DNA from: Candidatus Agrococcus pullicola
Lineage (GTDB): Bacteria; Actinomycetota; Actinomycetes; Actinomycetales; Microbacteriaceae
NCBI GenBank assembly: GCA_019115685.1
Contig: DXDC01000482.1
Coordinates: 1 to 8,519, forward strand
Direction of reading: 5' to 3'
DNA: 8,519 bases
This document shows positions 1 through 5,465 of the stretch, piece by piece (the first letter of the stretch is position 1; every line of letters begins with the position of its first letter). The translations under genes were made by a program, and so were the position numbers. The notes under the pieces were generated by a model. The model did not search any database. It saw only the letters and a program-made list of their open reading frames with translations, and was not told where the DNA came from.

Positions 1-286
1 CCGCATCAAGCCCCCCACCGGGCGGTCGGGCGTGCTCGGCTCGCACCTGCCCTGGGGCGACCCGCGTCGCGGCTGGGACTTCGTCTCGACGGGGCACGGT
101 GACATGCACTGGGAGGACGCATTCCGTGCGCTCTCCTCGATCGGCTACTCGGGGCCGATCTCGATCGAGTGGGAGGACGCGGGCATGGATCGCCTGCACG
201 GCGCGGCCGAAGCGGTGCAGCGCATCCGATCGCTGCTCTGGAAGCGTCCGGAGGCGTCATTTGACGCGGCGTTCTCCAACCAGTGA
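1..286 (+). CDS. Sugar phosphate isomerase/epimerase, C-terminal part (5' end outside window)
   Basis: This is the last 94 codons of a gene that enters from the left; the reading frame is open from base 2 and stops with TGA at 284-286. The visible part contains GVLGSHLPWGDPRRGWDF, then STGHGD, a GPISIEWEDAGMDRL segment and the ending SFDAAFSNQ. I recognise this pattern from the xylose-isomerase-like TIM-barrel family (AP endonuclease 2 fold) annotated as sugar phosphate isomerase/epimerase in actinobacteria. The SIEWED strand and the nearby His/Asp residues are typical of the metal-binding end of the barrel. Such proteins are cytosolic and usually sit in sugar or inositol catabolic operons with an oxidoreductase, but the upstream neighbours are not visible, so the substrate cannot be named. 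The first Met-like codon seen (GTG at 32) is internal and is not the true start. Confidence 0.85.
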   Translation, partial: RIKPPTGRSGVLGSHLPWGDPRRGWDFVSTGHGDMHWEDAFRALSSIGYSGPISIEWEDAGMDRLHGAAEAVQRIRSLLWKRPEASFDAAFSNQ

Positions 287-337
287 GTGTGCAAAGCCCC
301 TGATGCGGTGAGAAACCACATACGACCGCGGCCCAAC

Positions 338-354
338 TCGGTCCAGCGGACCGA
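338..354. other. Small hairpin in convergent spacer
   Basis: TCGGTCC and GGACCGA form a perfect 7-bp stem with a 3-base AGC loop, 51 bases after the isomerase stop. There is no T-run on either strand, so it is a weak candidate for the isomerase terminator or a transcript-end stabiliser. Confidence 0.35.
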
Positions 355-396
355 AACCGTGGAAAGACGGGAACGCAGCGCAGCAGCAACATACAA

Positions 397-432
397 CTGC
401 GGCCGCCATCGGTATTCCGATGTCGGCCGCAG
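397..432. terminator. Strong hairpin, probable (bidirectional) terminator
   Basis: CTGCGGCCG (397-405) pairs with CGGCCGCAG (424-432), and an inner ATCGG/CCGAT stem (408-412, 417-421) closes on a TATT loop. C407 also pairs with G422, leaving only one mismatch (C406/T423), so the stem is 15 pairs in all. Read on the minus strand, the stem is followed by the fairly T-rich TTGTATGTT, so it best fits termination of the FKBP gene 52 bases upstream. On the plus strand no T-run follows. It lies between two convergent genes, where a shared terminator is expected. Confidence 0.65.
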
Positions 433-454
433 GCTCATAGTGCGCGATGAAGGT

Positions 455-470
455 GTGCCCGCTAGGGCAC
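455..470. other. Short GC hairpin after the FKBP gene
   Basis: GTGCCC (455-460) and GGGCAC (465-470) form a 6-bp stem with a 4-base loop, 13 bases beyond the FKBP stop in its direction of transcription. There is no clear T-run. It may assist termination ahead of the larger hairpin at 397-432. Confidence 0.35.
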
Positions 471-483
471 GCGGGGTGGCGCG

Positions 484-855
484 TTAGGAAACGCCTACCA
501 GATCGCACACGAAAATCAGGGTTTCGTTCGGGCCGATCACTCCACCGGCTCCGCGCTCACCGTAGGCGAGGTGCGGCGGTATCGTAAGGCGACGCCGGCC
601 GCCGACCTTCATGCCCTCGATGCCCTTCTCCCAGCCGGGGATGACCATCCCGACGCCGAGCGGGAATTCGAGTGGTGTGCCGCGGTTGTAACTTGCGTCG
701 AACTCTTCGCCGCCACCGTGCGTAACGCCTACGTAGTGCACGGAAACGGTTTTGCCCTGTTCCGCGACGGGTCCGTCTCCGATCGCAATGTCTTCGATCT
801 CGAGCTCGGAGGGAGCTGGGCCGGTGGGTGCATCGACTTCTGGCTTCTGCGTCAT
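484..855 (-). CDS. FKBP-type peptidyl-prolyl cis-trans isomerase
   Basis: A 123-residue single-domain FKBP that catalyses cis-trans isomerisation of Xaa-Pro bonds and may act as a folding helper. The FKBP core spans about residues 17-121. Residues matching the FKBP12 active pocket are visible: Tyr41 (VHYVG), Phe52-Asp53 (EFDASYNRG), Phe64, Val71-Ile72 and Trp75 in VIPGW, Tyr98 in LAYGERG, and Phe115 in LIFVCDL. The N-terminus (MTQKPEVDAPTGPAP) has no signal peptide or lipobox, so the protein is cytosolic. I chose the ATG at 855 because GGATGGAG lies just upstream and the homology begins here; an upstream extension of 20 codons has no support. It is divergent from the OsmC gene (137-base spacer) and convergent with the isomerase gene. 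The domain is complete and nothing looks unusual. Confidence 0.93.
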   Translation of the reverse strand: MTQKPEVDAPTGPAPSELEIEDIAIGDGPVAEQGKTVSVHYVGVTHGGGEEFDASYNRGTPLEFPLGVGMVIPGWEKGIEGMKVGGRRRLTIPPHLAYGERGAGGVIGPNETLIFVCDLVGVS

Positions 856-917
856 GTCTCCATCCTTACAGCTTCCTCCGACAGCCACGCTTGGATGCGC
901 GCTCGGCGAACACACCC

Positions 918-946
918 TTGGCGCCGGTCGCGTACGGCAATACGCT
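918..946 (+). promoter_or_regulatory. Possible promoter of the OsmC gene
   Basis: TTGGCG (918-923) and TACGCT (941-946) are separated by 17 bases, a reasonable -35/-10 pair with the TAnnnT form common in actinobacteria. Transcription would begin near 953, leaving a leader of about 40 bases before the GTG start. This is prediction by inspection only. Confidence 0.35.
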
Positions 947-981
947 GAGAATTACGCGCACGCCGCGCGCATCGCTCAATC

Positions 982-990
982 AAGGAGGAG
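982..990 (+). promoter_or_regulatory. Ribosome binding site that sets the OsmC start
   Basis: AAGGAGGAG ends 2 bases before the GTG at 993, with its AAGGAGG core about 4 bases away. It is the only strong Shine-Dalgarno sequence in this spacer and decides the GTG start over the longer in-frame extension beginning at 828. Confidence 0.7.
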
Positions 991-992
991 TC

Positions 993-1418
993 GTGGCAGT
1001 AACCAGCAAGGCAAACGCACAGTGGACCGGATCGTCGCTCGGTGACGGCAGCGGTCAGGCACAGCTCGCGAGTGGTTCCGAATTCGCGATGAGCTGGAAG
1101 GCCCGTGCGGAAGAGGGACGCGCCGTCACGCCCGAGGAACTCATTGCGGGCGCGCACGCCTCCTGCTATTCCATGGCACTCACGCACACACTCGATGAGG
1201 CAGGCTTCACTTCCGAGAGCGTCGCGACGTCAGCGGAAGTCGACTTCGTGGCCGGTGAGGGCATCACGGAGATTCGCCTCTCTGTCGAGGCGCGCATCCC
1301 CGGTATCGAGGACGCGAAGTTCCAGGAACTCGCAGAGGCGGCGAAGGACGGCTGCCCGGTTTCGCAGGCGCTCGCAGGCACGACGATCAAGCTCGCATCG
1401 GCTTCGCTCGCAAGCTAG
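993..1418 (+). CDS. osmC: OsmC family peroxiredoxin
   Basis: A 141-residue OsmC/Ohr-family thiol peroxidase, which reduces organic hydroperoxides (and peroxide) in the cytosol through a reactive cysteine pair. Both family cysteines are present: the peroxidatic Cys58 in LIAGAHASCYSMAL and the resolving Cys121 in DGCPVSQAL, with Arg38 and Glu48/49 (TPEEL) in the expected places of the active site. The LIAGAHASCYSMAL form and short length favour the OsmC branch over Ohr. Translation begins at GTG 993 behind a strong AAGGAGG; an in-frame extension starting at 828 runs antisense through the FKBP start and is rejected. The gene stands alone, divergent from the FKBP gene, and ends at a strong terminator. 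Electrons in actinobacteria are often supplied by lipoylated proteins or low-molecular-weight thiols; the donor here is unknown. Confidence 0.93.
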   Translation: MAVTSKANAQWTGSSLGDGSGQAQLASGSEFAMSWKARAEEGRAVTPEELIAGAHASCYSMALTHTLDEAGFTSESVATSAEVDFVAGEGITEIRLSVEARIPGIEDAKFQELAEAAKDGCPVSQALAGTTIKLASASLAS

Positions 1419-1429
1419 TTCGCGCTGAA

Positions 1430-1465
1430 AGAGAGGACGGCCCGAGTTCATGGGCCGTCCTCTCT
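1430..1465 (+). terminator. Intrinsic terminator after osmC
   Basis: AGAGAGGACGGCCC (1430-1443) and GGGCCGTCCTCTCT (1452-1465) form a perfect 14-bp stem with an 8-base loop, beginning 11 bases after the osmC stop. The 3' tail CGTGTTCTC is moderately T-rich. Read on the other strand the tail begins TTTC, so it could also stop transcripts from the convergent ald gene. Confidence 0.8.
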
Positions 1466-1628
1466 CGTGTTCTCCGCCGCACCGTAGGCCGGGCCCCGCC
1501 GTCGCAACGAAACCCGTGCCTGCAAGACGCGGTTGTTCCCAAATGCTGTCGGTTGGCAGTCTTTCGAGCTCGAACGACCGAGCCCCAGTCCCTCGGGCGT
1601 CCATCAGCAGCCGCCCGGCAACGTAGTT

Positions 1629-2705
1629 TTACGCCAGCGCCTTCGCGACGATGTCGTTGCGAATCTCGCCGCCGGCGATGTTGAGGCCCTGCGCGAGTGC
1701 CGGGTCCGCTGCCGCGGCGGCATCCCATCCGAGGTCGGCGATGCGCCGGATGTACGGGAGGGTTGCGTTCGTGAGCGCCTCCGTTGCGGTTGCCGGCACC
1801 GCACCCGGCATATTCGCGACGCAATACATGACGACATCGTGGAGTCGGAACGTCGGGTCGTCGTGCGTTGTCGGTCTCGAGCCTTCGAAGCAGCCGCCCT
1901 GGTCGATTGCGATGTCGACGAACACTGCGCCCTTCTTGGCGGTCCGCAACATCTCGTCGGTCACGAGCTTGGGAGCAGCAGCGCCAGGAATCAATACGGA
2001 TCCGATGACTAGATCGGCTTCTGCAACGGCCGCGGCGAGCGAGTAGGGATTCGAGGCGCGTGTCTTGATTCGGCCGTTGTAGGCGACGTCCAGTTGTCGT
2101 AGACGGGGCAGGGAGACGTCGAAGATCGTGACGTCTGCGCCGAGACCGAGCGCTGTGACGGCAGCGTGCTCTCCGGCGACTCCCCCGCCGACGAGTACGA
2201 CACTGGCGCGCGGTGTGCCAGGCACACCGCCCATCAGGATGCCGCGGCCTCCACTGGTCGATTTGAGGTGGAACGCACCCTCCTGCGAGGAAATTCGGCC
2301 CGCGATCTCGCTCATGGGGGTGAGCAGCGGCAGCGACCGATCCGGTAGCTGCACCGTTTCGTACGCGATTGCCGTCGTTCCGGCCTCGATGAGCGCCTCC
2401 GCGAGTGGCTTAGCGGCTGCTAGGTGCAAGTAGGTGAACAGCATGTTGTCCGTGAGGTACCGATACTCATCGGGGGTCGGTTCCTTCACCTTGAGCGTGA
2501 GATCCTGCGACCAGGCCTCTGCGACATCGGTGACGATGATGCCGCCTGCCTCGGTGTAGCTTGCGTCGGAGAAGCCGGCGCTCTCTCCCGCGCCGGCAAG
2601 AATACGTACTTCGTGACCCGATTCGGTCAGTGCGTGAGTCCCTGCGGGAGTCAGGGCGACGCGACCCTCGTGGTTCTTCGTCTCAGCTGGGACGCCAATG
2701 CGCAT
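1629..2705 (-). CDS. ald: Alanine dehydrogenase
   Basis: A 358-residue alanine dehydrogenase, which interconverts L-alanine + NAD+ + water with pyruvate + ammonia + NADH in the cytosol. The N-terminal substrate domain has Arg15 (HEGRVALTP), Lys74 (LKVKEP) and His94 (FTYLHLAA), matching Arg15, Lys75 and His96 of the mycobacterial enzyme. The Rossmann domain has the dinucleotide loop VGGGVAGEHAA (172-182) and Asp196 at the end of strand 2. Asp268 in VDIAIDQGGC is the catalytic aspartate, and VANMPGAVP and ALTNATLPYI are family signatures. The C-terminus is about a dozen residues shorter than the 371-residue mycobacterial protein, with no sign of a frameshift. The ATG at 2705 follows GGAAGGAG at good spacing; a 26-codon upstream extension is rejected. 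It is divergent from an Lrp/AsnC gene, the arrangement known for ald and its regulator AldR in Mycobacterium. Confidence 0.96.
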   Translation of the reverse strand: MRIGVPAETKNHEGRVALTPAGTHALTESGHEVRILAGAGESAGFSDASYTEAGGIIVTDVAEAWSQDLTLKVKEPTPDEYRYLTDNMLFTYLHLAAAKPLAEALIEAGTTAIAYETVQLPDRSLPLLTPMSEIAGRISSQEGAFHLKSTSGGRGILMGGVPGTPRASVVLVGGGVAGEHAAVTALGLGADVTIFDVSLPRLRQLDVAYNGRIKTRASNPYSLAAAVAEADLVIGSVLIPGAAAPKLVTDEMLRTAKKGAVFVDIAIDQGGCFEGSRPTTHDDPTFRLHDVVMYCVANMPGAVPATATEALTNATLPYIRRIADLGWDAAAAADPALAQGLNIAGGEIRNDIVAKALA

Positions 2706-2726
2706 GCTGCACTCCTTCCAAGAATG

Positions 2727-2744
2727 GTGCACTTCGTCGTGCAC
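2727..2744 (-). repeat. GTGCAC repeat in the ald leader
   Basis: Two copies of the self-complementary hexamer GTGCAC (2727-2732 and 2739-2744) are separated by 6 bases, just upstream of the ald ribosome site. In RNA they could form a 6-bp stem with a 6-base loop; in DNA they could be half-sites of a protein-binding element. Function is unknown. Confidence 0.4.
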
Positions 2745-2781
2745 GGTACTAGAACTCATTTTGGAGGATGCTTCGTCAGGC

Positions 2782-2809
2782 AAGTTATCTCGCCGAAGTT
2801 TTCTAGCAA
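2782..2809 (-). promoter_or_regulatory. Predicted ald promoter
   Basis: Read on the minus strand, TTGCTA (2809-2804) and TAACTT (2787-2782) are separated by 16 bases, giving a start near 2775 and a leader of about 70 bases before the ald ATG. The -35 overlaps the Lrp-like palindrome. Confidence 0.45.
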
Positions 2810-2818
2810 TTGTTGCGC
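2804..2818. promoter_or_regulatory. Candidate Lrp/AsnC operator
   Basis: GCAA-TTG-TTGC (2806-2816) is an exact inverted repeat. The 15-base block 2804-2818 matches the E. coli Lrp consensus YAGHAWATTWTDCTR at 11 of 15 positions by hand count. It overlaps the predicted -35 of ald on one side and that of the regulator gene on the other, so a bound Lrp-type protein could control both genes. Confidence 0.5.
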
Positions 2819-2837
2819 GGATGACGCAGAATATACT
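2810..2837 (+). promoter_or_regulatory. Predicted promoter of the Lrp/AsnC gene
   Basis: TTGTTG (2810-2815) and TATACT (2832-2837) are separated by 16 bases. The -10 is close to consensus but ends only 2 bases before the ATG at 2840, so transcription would start at about 2843-2845, within the first codons. Either the real start codon is further in or another promoter is used. Confidence 0.45.
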
Positions 2838-2839
2838 GC

Positions 2840-3334
2840 ATGACCCCTCGATTGCAGACTGTTACCGAAGATTCGTTGCAGACCGACGCGACCGATCGGA
2901 AAATCATCGACGAATTGCGGCGGGATGGCCGAATCCCGAACGCGCGACTCGCGGACGCTGTGGGCCTCTCCCCTTCCTCGTGCCACAGTCGCGTGAAGGC
3001 GTTGCAGCGCCGCGGCGTCATCCGCGGATTTACGGCGGAGGTGGATCCCGGCGCCCTCGGATGCGCGCTGCAGGCGCTCGTGTTCGTGCGCATCCATCCG
3101 CGAGCGCGTGCCGGCATGGAGCAGTTCGCGACCGGACTGCGGGCACGACCGGAGGTGGCGCAGCTGTATTTCCTGGGCGGTAGCGAGGATTTCCTGCTTC
3201 ACCTCTGGGTGCGAGACAGCAATCACGTGCGCGACTTCGTGCTGGATGCGCTCAGCGCCAACCCAGCGGTAGCGCACACGGATACGAAGTTGATCTTCGA
3301 GCATCATCGCGCAGCGACCCCTTCTGCGCTGTGA
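2840..3334 (+). CDS. Lrp/AsnC family transcriptional regulator (AldR-like)
   Basis: A 164-residue Lrp/AsnC regulator. The N-terminal helix-turn-helix covers about residues 16-63, with TDRKIIDELRRDGR and the recognition segment LSPSSCHSRVKALQRRGVI. The C-terminal ligand/oligomerisation (RAM) domain covers about 78-155, with YFLGGSEDFLLHLWV as the effector-loop signature. These proteins bind amino acids and usually form octamers of dimers in the cytoplasm. Being divergent from alanine dehydrogenase, it most likely senses alanine (or a similar amino acid) and controls ald, like AldR of Mycobacterium; this role is inferred from context. The ATG at 2840 is the first start in an open frame bounded by a TGA at 2822, but it has no Shine-Dalgarno and sits against a -10 box. 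TTG at 2876, with a weak GAAG five bases upstream, would give a 152-residue protein that keeps the whole helix-turn-helix. Confidence 0.9.
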   Translation: MTPRLQTVTEDSLQTDATDRKIIDELRRDGRIPNARLADAVGLSPSSCHSRVKALQRRGVIRGFTAEVDPGALGCALQALVFVRIHPRARAGMEQFATGLRARPEVAQLYFLGGSEDFLLHLWVRDSNHVRDFVLDALSANPAVAHTDTKLIFEHHRAATPSAL

Positions 3335-3363
3335 ACGGAGTTCCGACCGCAATGAGAGGTACC

Positions 3364-3386
3364 CGGTCGCGTGATCAGCGCGACCG
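3364..3386. other. Inverted repeat upstream of the hydroquinone reductase gene
   Basis: CGGTCGCG (3364-3371) and CGCGACCG (3379-3386) form a perfect 8-bp stem around TGATCAG. It lies 30 bases after the regulator stop and 36 bases before the next start. No T-run follows, so it could be a weak terminator or an operator; a TATAGC box begins at 3389, which would put the repeat in a promoter. Confidence 0.4.
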
Positions 3387-3421
3387 CATATAGCGTGGAA
3401 GCGATTCGAGAAGGAGTGGCA

Positions 3422-4528
3422 ATGAGCGAAGAGTTTTCCACCAAGGGGTCGTACATCACCGGCGGCGAGTTCAACCGGGACACGAACTACATCGAGGACC
3501 GCATCGTCGCCGACCCGGATGCCGTCCGTGCCATGCCGTCACCTCCCGAATCCAAAGTGGGCACGATCGGATTCGGGCTCGGCGAAGGCGCTGAAGCCTG
3601 GCCCGTCGAATCCGGCAGATACCGGCTCGTCGCCGCCCGGGCCTGCCCGTGGGCGAACCGCACCCTCATCGTTCGTCGCCTTCTCGGCCTCGAAGGGCAC
3701 ATATCACTCGGGCTTCCCGGCCCCACGCACGACTCCCGCTCGTGGACGTTCGATCTCGACCCGGATGGCCGCGACCCCGTGCTCGACACCGAGCGGCTGC
3801 AGGAGAACTACTTCAAGCGCTTCCCCGACTACCCGCGCGGCATCACGGTACCCGCGATCGTCGACGTGTCCACCGGGCAGGTCGTCACGAACGACTACCC
3901 GCAGATGACACTGGACTTCTCGACGCAGTGGAAGGAGTTCCAGCGCGAAGGAGCACCCGATCTACTGCCCGAGCAACATCGCGACGAGATGTGGGAGGTC
4001 ATGACCCGCGTCTTTACCGAGGTCAACAACGGCGTCTACCGCTGCGGGTTCGCGGGCAGCCAGCAGGCCTACGACGAGGCCTACGATCGCCTCTGGGCGG
4101 CGCTCGACTGGCTCGAGGGGCGCCTCGCCACGCAGCGGTACCTCGTGGGTGACACGATCACGGAGGCGGATGTCCGGCTCTTCACAACCCTGGTGCGCTT
4201 CGACCCGGTCTACCACGGGCACTTCAAATGCAATCGGCAGAAGCTGACGGAGCTGCCGCACCTCTGGGCATACGCCAGGGACCTCTTCCAGACCCCCGGT
4301 TTCGGCGACACCGTCGACTTCGAGCAGATCAAGCGTCACTACTACGTCACGCACGAGGACGTGAACCCGACCCAGATCGTCCCCAAGGGCCCACCGCTGG
4401 AGAACTGGCTCGACCCGCACGAACGCGACCGACTCGGCGGCTCCCCCTTCGGCGACGGAACACCACCCGGCCGCGTCCCGCAGGACGAACGAGTACATCC
4501 GGACCAGAATCCACTGCCGCTTCCTTGA
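3422..4528 (+). CDS. Glutathionyl-hydroquinone reductase-like protein (Xi-class GST, ECM4/YqjG family)
   Basis: A 368-residue protein of the Xi-class GST family (E. coli YqjG, yeast ECM4), which strips a thiol cofactor from S-conjugated hydroquinones through a thioredoxin-fold cysteine. The thioredoxin-like domain (about 65-180) holds catalytic Cys75 in AARACPWANRT, where proteobacterial enzymes have CPWAHR. YFKRFPDYPRGITVPAIVD and TNDYPQMTLDFS follow. The helical domain (about 195-320) has EVNNGVYRCGFAG, the VGDTITEADVRLFTTLVRFD block and DPVYHGHFKCN, all family hallmarks. The C-terminal tail of roughly 45 residues is Pro/Gly/Asp-rich. Actinobacteria generally make mycothiol rather than glutathione, so the natural cosubstrate is probably mycothiol (inference). 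ATG at 3422 follows AAGGAG (3411-3416); an in-frame GTG at 3371 lies inside a hairpin and lacks a ribosome site. It stands alone and converges on the M23 peptidase gene with a 25-base spacer lacking an obvious terminator. Confidence 0.93.
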   Translation: MSEEFSTKGSYITGGEFNRDTNYIEDRIVADPDAVRAMPSPPESKVGTIGFGLGEGAEAWPVESGRYRLVAARACPWANRTLIVRRLLGLEGHISLGLPGPTHDSRSWTFDLDPDGRDPVLDTERLQENYFKRFPDYPRGITVPAIVDVSTGQVVTNDYPQMTLDFSTQWKEFQREGAPDLLPEQHRDEMWEVMTRVFTEVNNGVYRCGFAGSQQAYDEAYDRLWAALDWLEGRLATQRYLVGDTITEADVRLFTTLVRFDPVYHGHFKCNRQKLTELPHLWAYARDLFQTPGFGDTVDFEQIKRHYYVTHEDVNPTQIVPKGPPLENWLDPHERDRLGGSPFGDGTPPGRVPQDERVHPDQNPLPLP

Positions 4529-4553
4529 CCGGGCTACGCGCAGCGCAGCGAAC

Positions 4554-5465
4554 CTAGACTGACGGTTTCCGTTCTCCCTGTTCGCTCGGCCGGTCGTCCT
4601 GCAGTTGCTCTTCACAGCCCGCAATCATGTGCTCACCGGTCCGCGGCACACCATCACCCGGGTCGGCGCTGTCTCCGAGCACGACCTCCTCAAAGACCAT
4701 GGGCAGCCCGTGGGCGATGCGGAGCGACTTCCGGTCGGCCAGCTGGGCGTGCACGTGCGGCTCACTGCTGTTGCCCGAGTTGCCGCACCGGCCAAGCCGA
4801 TCGCCCGCACGCACGCGGTCGCCGCCCCGTACCTCGACGGAGCCCCGCTGCAGGTGCGCGACCGTTGCGTAGACCCCGTCATCGCTGCGGATCATGACGT
4901 GATTGCCGAAGATAAACCCCGGCCCACCGAACTCGCGGATCACGCTCTCGACGTTCATGAAGACATAACCGAGCAGATTCGACCTGGCCCTATGGTCGCG
5001 CATTCGGTCGGATGCGCGCACGACGACCCCGTCAACCATCGCGAAGACGGGTTCGCCGAGCGCCGGATACTCCTCGACCGCCCGCATGGCCCCTCCCGTG
5101 CCGAACTCGGGCCGTGCACTCCCATCCGGCTCGGCGACGAGATCGATCGCGTAGGCCTGTCCGTACAACCTGACGCCGTGACTGGGCACTTTCGTTGCGG
5201 GGCTGTTCATCCCCAGCCAGCGTCCACGCACGGGCGAGGCGACGCGCCTGGGCTCACGGTGCGGCAGCAAGCGATGCCCGAAGAGCGTCAGAGCAAAGCA
5301 CAGCAGCAGCACTGCCAGTGCGACCAGGGCGAACACGATCCAGACGCGGCGAGCGACGGCATCCTGAATGAGGTCGGGGACGAAGAGGTTGGCCAGCAAG
5401 ATCGCCATCGCCGGCACGAAAGCGATGCCGCGAGTCCGATACAGCGCGAGGAGCAGCCGCTTCAT
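4554..5465 (-). CDS. Membrane-anchored M23 family metallopeptidase
   Basis: A 303-residue membrane protein with an extracytoplasmic-type M23 (LytM/lysostaphin-like) domain, a zinc peptidase fold that cuts peptidoglycan cross-bridges or stems. Two hydrophobic segments lie near the N-terminus (about 13-30 and 41-63). A basic stretch follows, then the peptidase domain (about 78-262): NSPATKVPSHGVRLYGQAYAID supplies His96 and Asp108, then GNHVMI (His189), AHL (His204), GDRVRAGDRLGRCGNSGNSS and the HVH metal/catalytic motif (His237, His239). The first His-Asp spacing (12) is longer than the classic HxxxD but matches a subfamily with SHG...YAID. The motifs look intact, so it is probably active. The last 35 residues are polar. 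ATG at 5465 overlaps the TGA of the upstream regulator gene as ATGA, so translation is likely coupled. Longer in-frame extension upstream lies wholly inside the regulator gene and is rejected. Confidence 0.87.
   Translation of the reverse strand: MKRLLLALYRTRGIAFVPAMAILLANLFVPDLIQDAVARRVWIVFALVALAVLLLCFALTLFGHRLLPHREPRRVASPVRGRWLGMNSPATKVPSHGVRLYGQAYAIDLVAEPDGSARPEFGTGGAMRAVEEYPALGEPVFAMVDGVVVRASDRMRDHRARSNLLGYVFMNVESVIREFGGPGFIFGNHVMIRSDDGVYATVAHLQRGSVEVRGGDRVRAGDRLGRCGNSGNSSEPHVHAQLADRKSLRIAHGLPMVFEEVVLGDSADPGDGVPRTGEHMIAGCEEQLQDDRPSEQGERKPSV

Noticed and set aside
828..1418. OsmC with a 55-residue extension
   Set aside because: The extra part overlaps the FKBP start on the other strand; GTG 993 has a strong ribosome site and matches family length.
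1466..1628. Possible small gene or second terminator between osmC and ald
   Set aside because: Only a weak CGGGCG/CGCCCG pair (6 bp, 12-base loop) after ald and no coding frame with a ribosome site; nothing firm to report.
1629..2783. Alanine dehydrogenase with a 26-residue extension
   Set aside because: The family begins at MRIGVPAETKNHEGR, and the ATG at 2705 has GGAAGGAG upstream; the extension overlaps the predicted promoter region.
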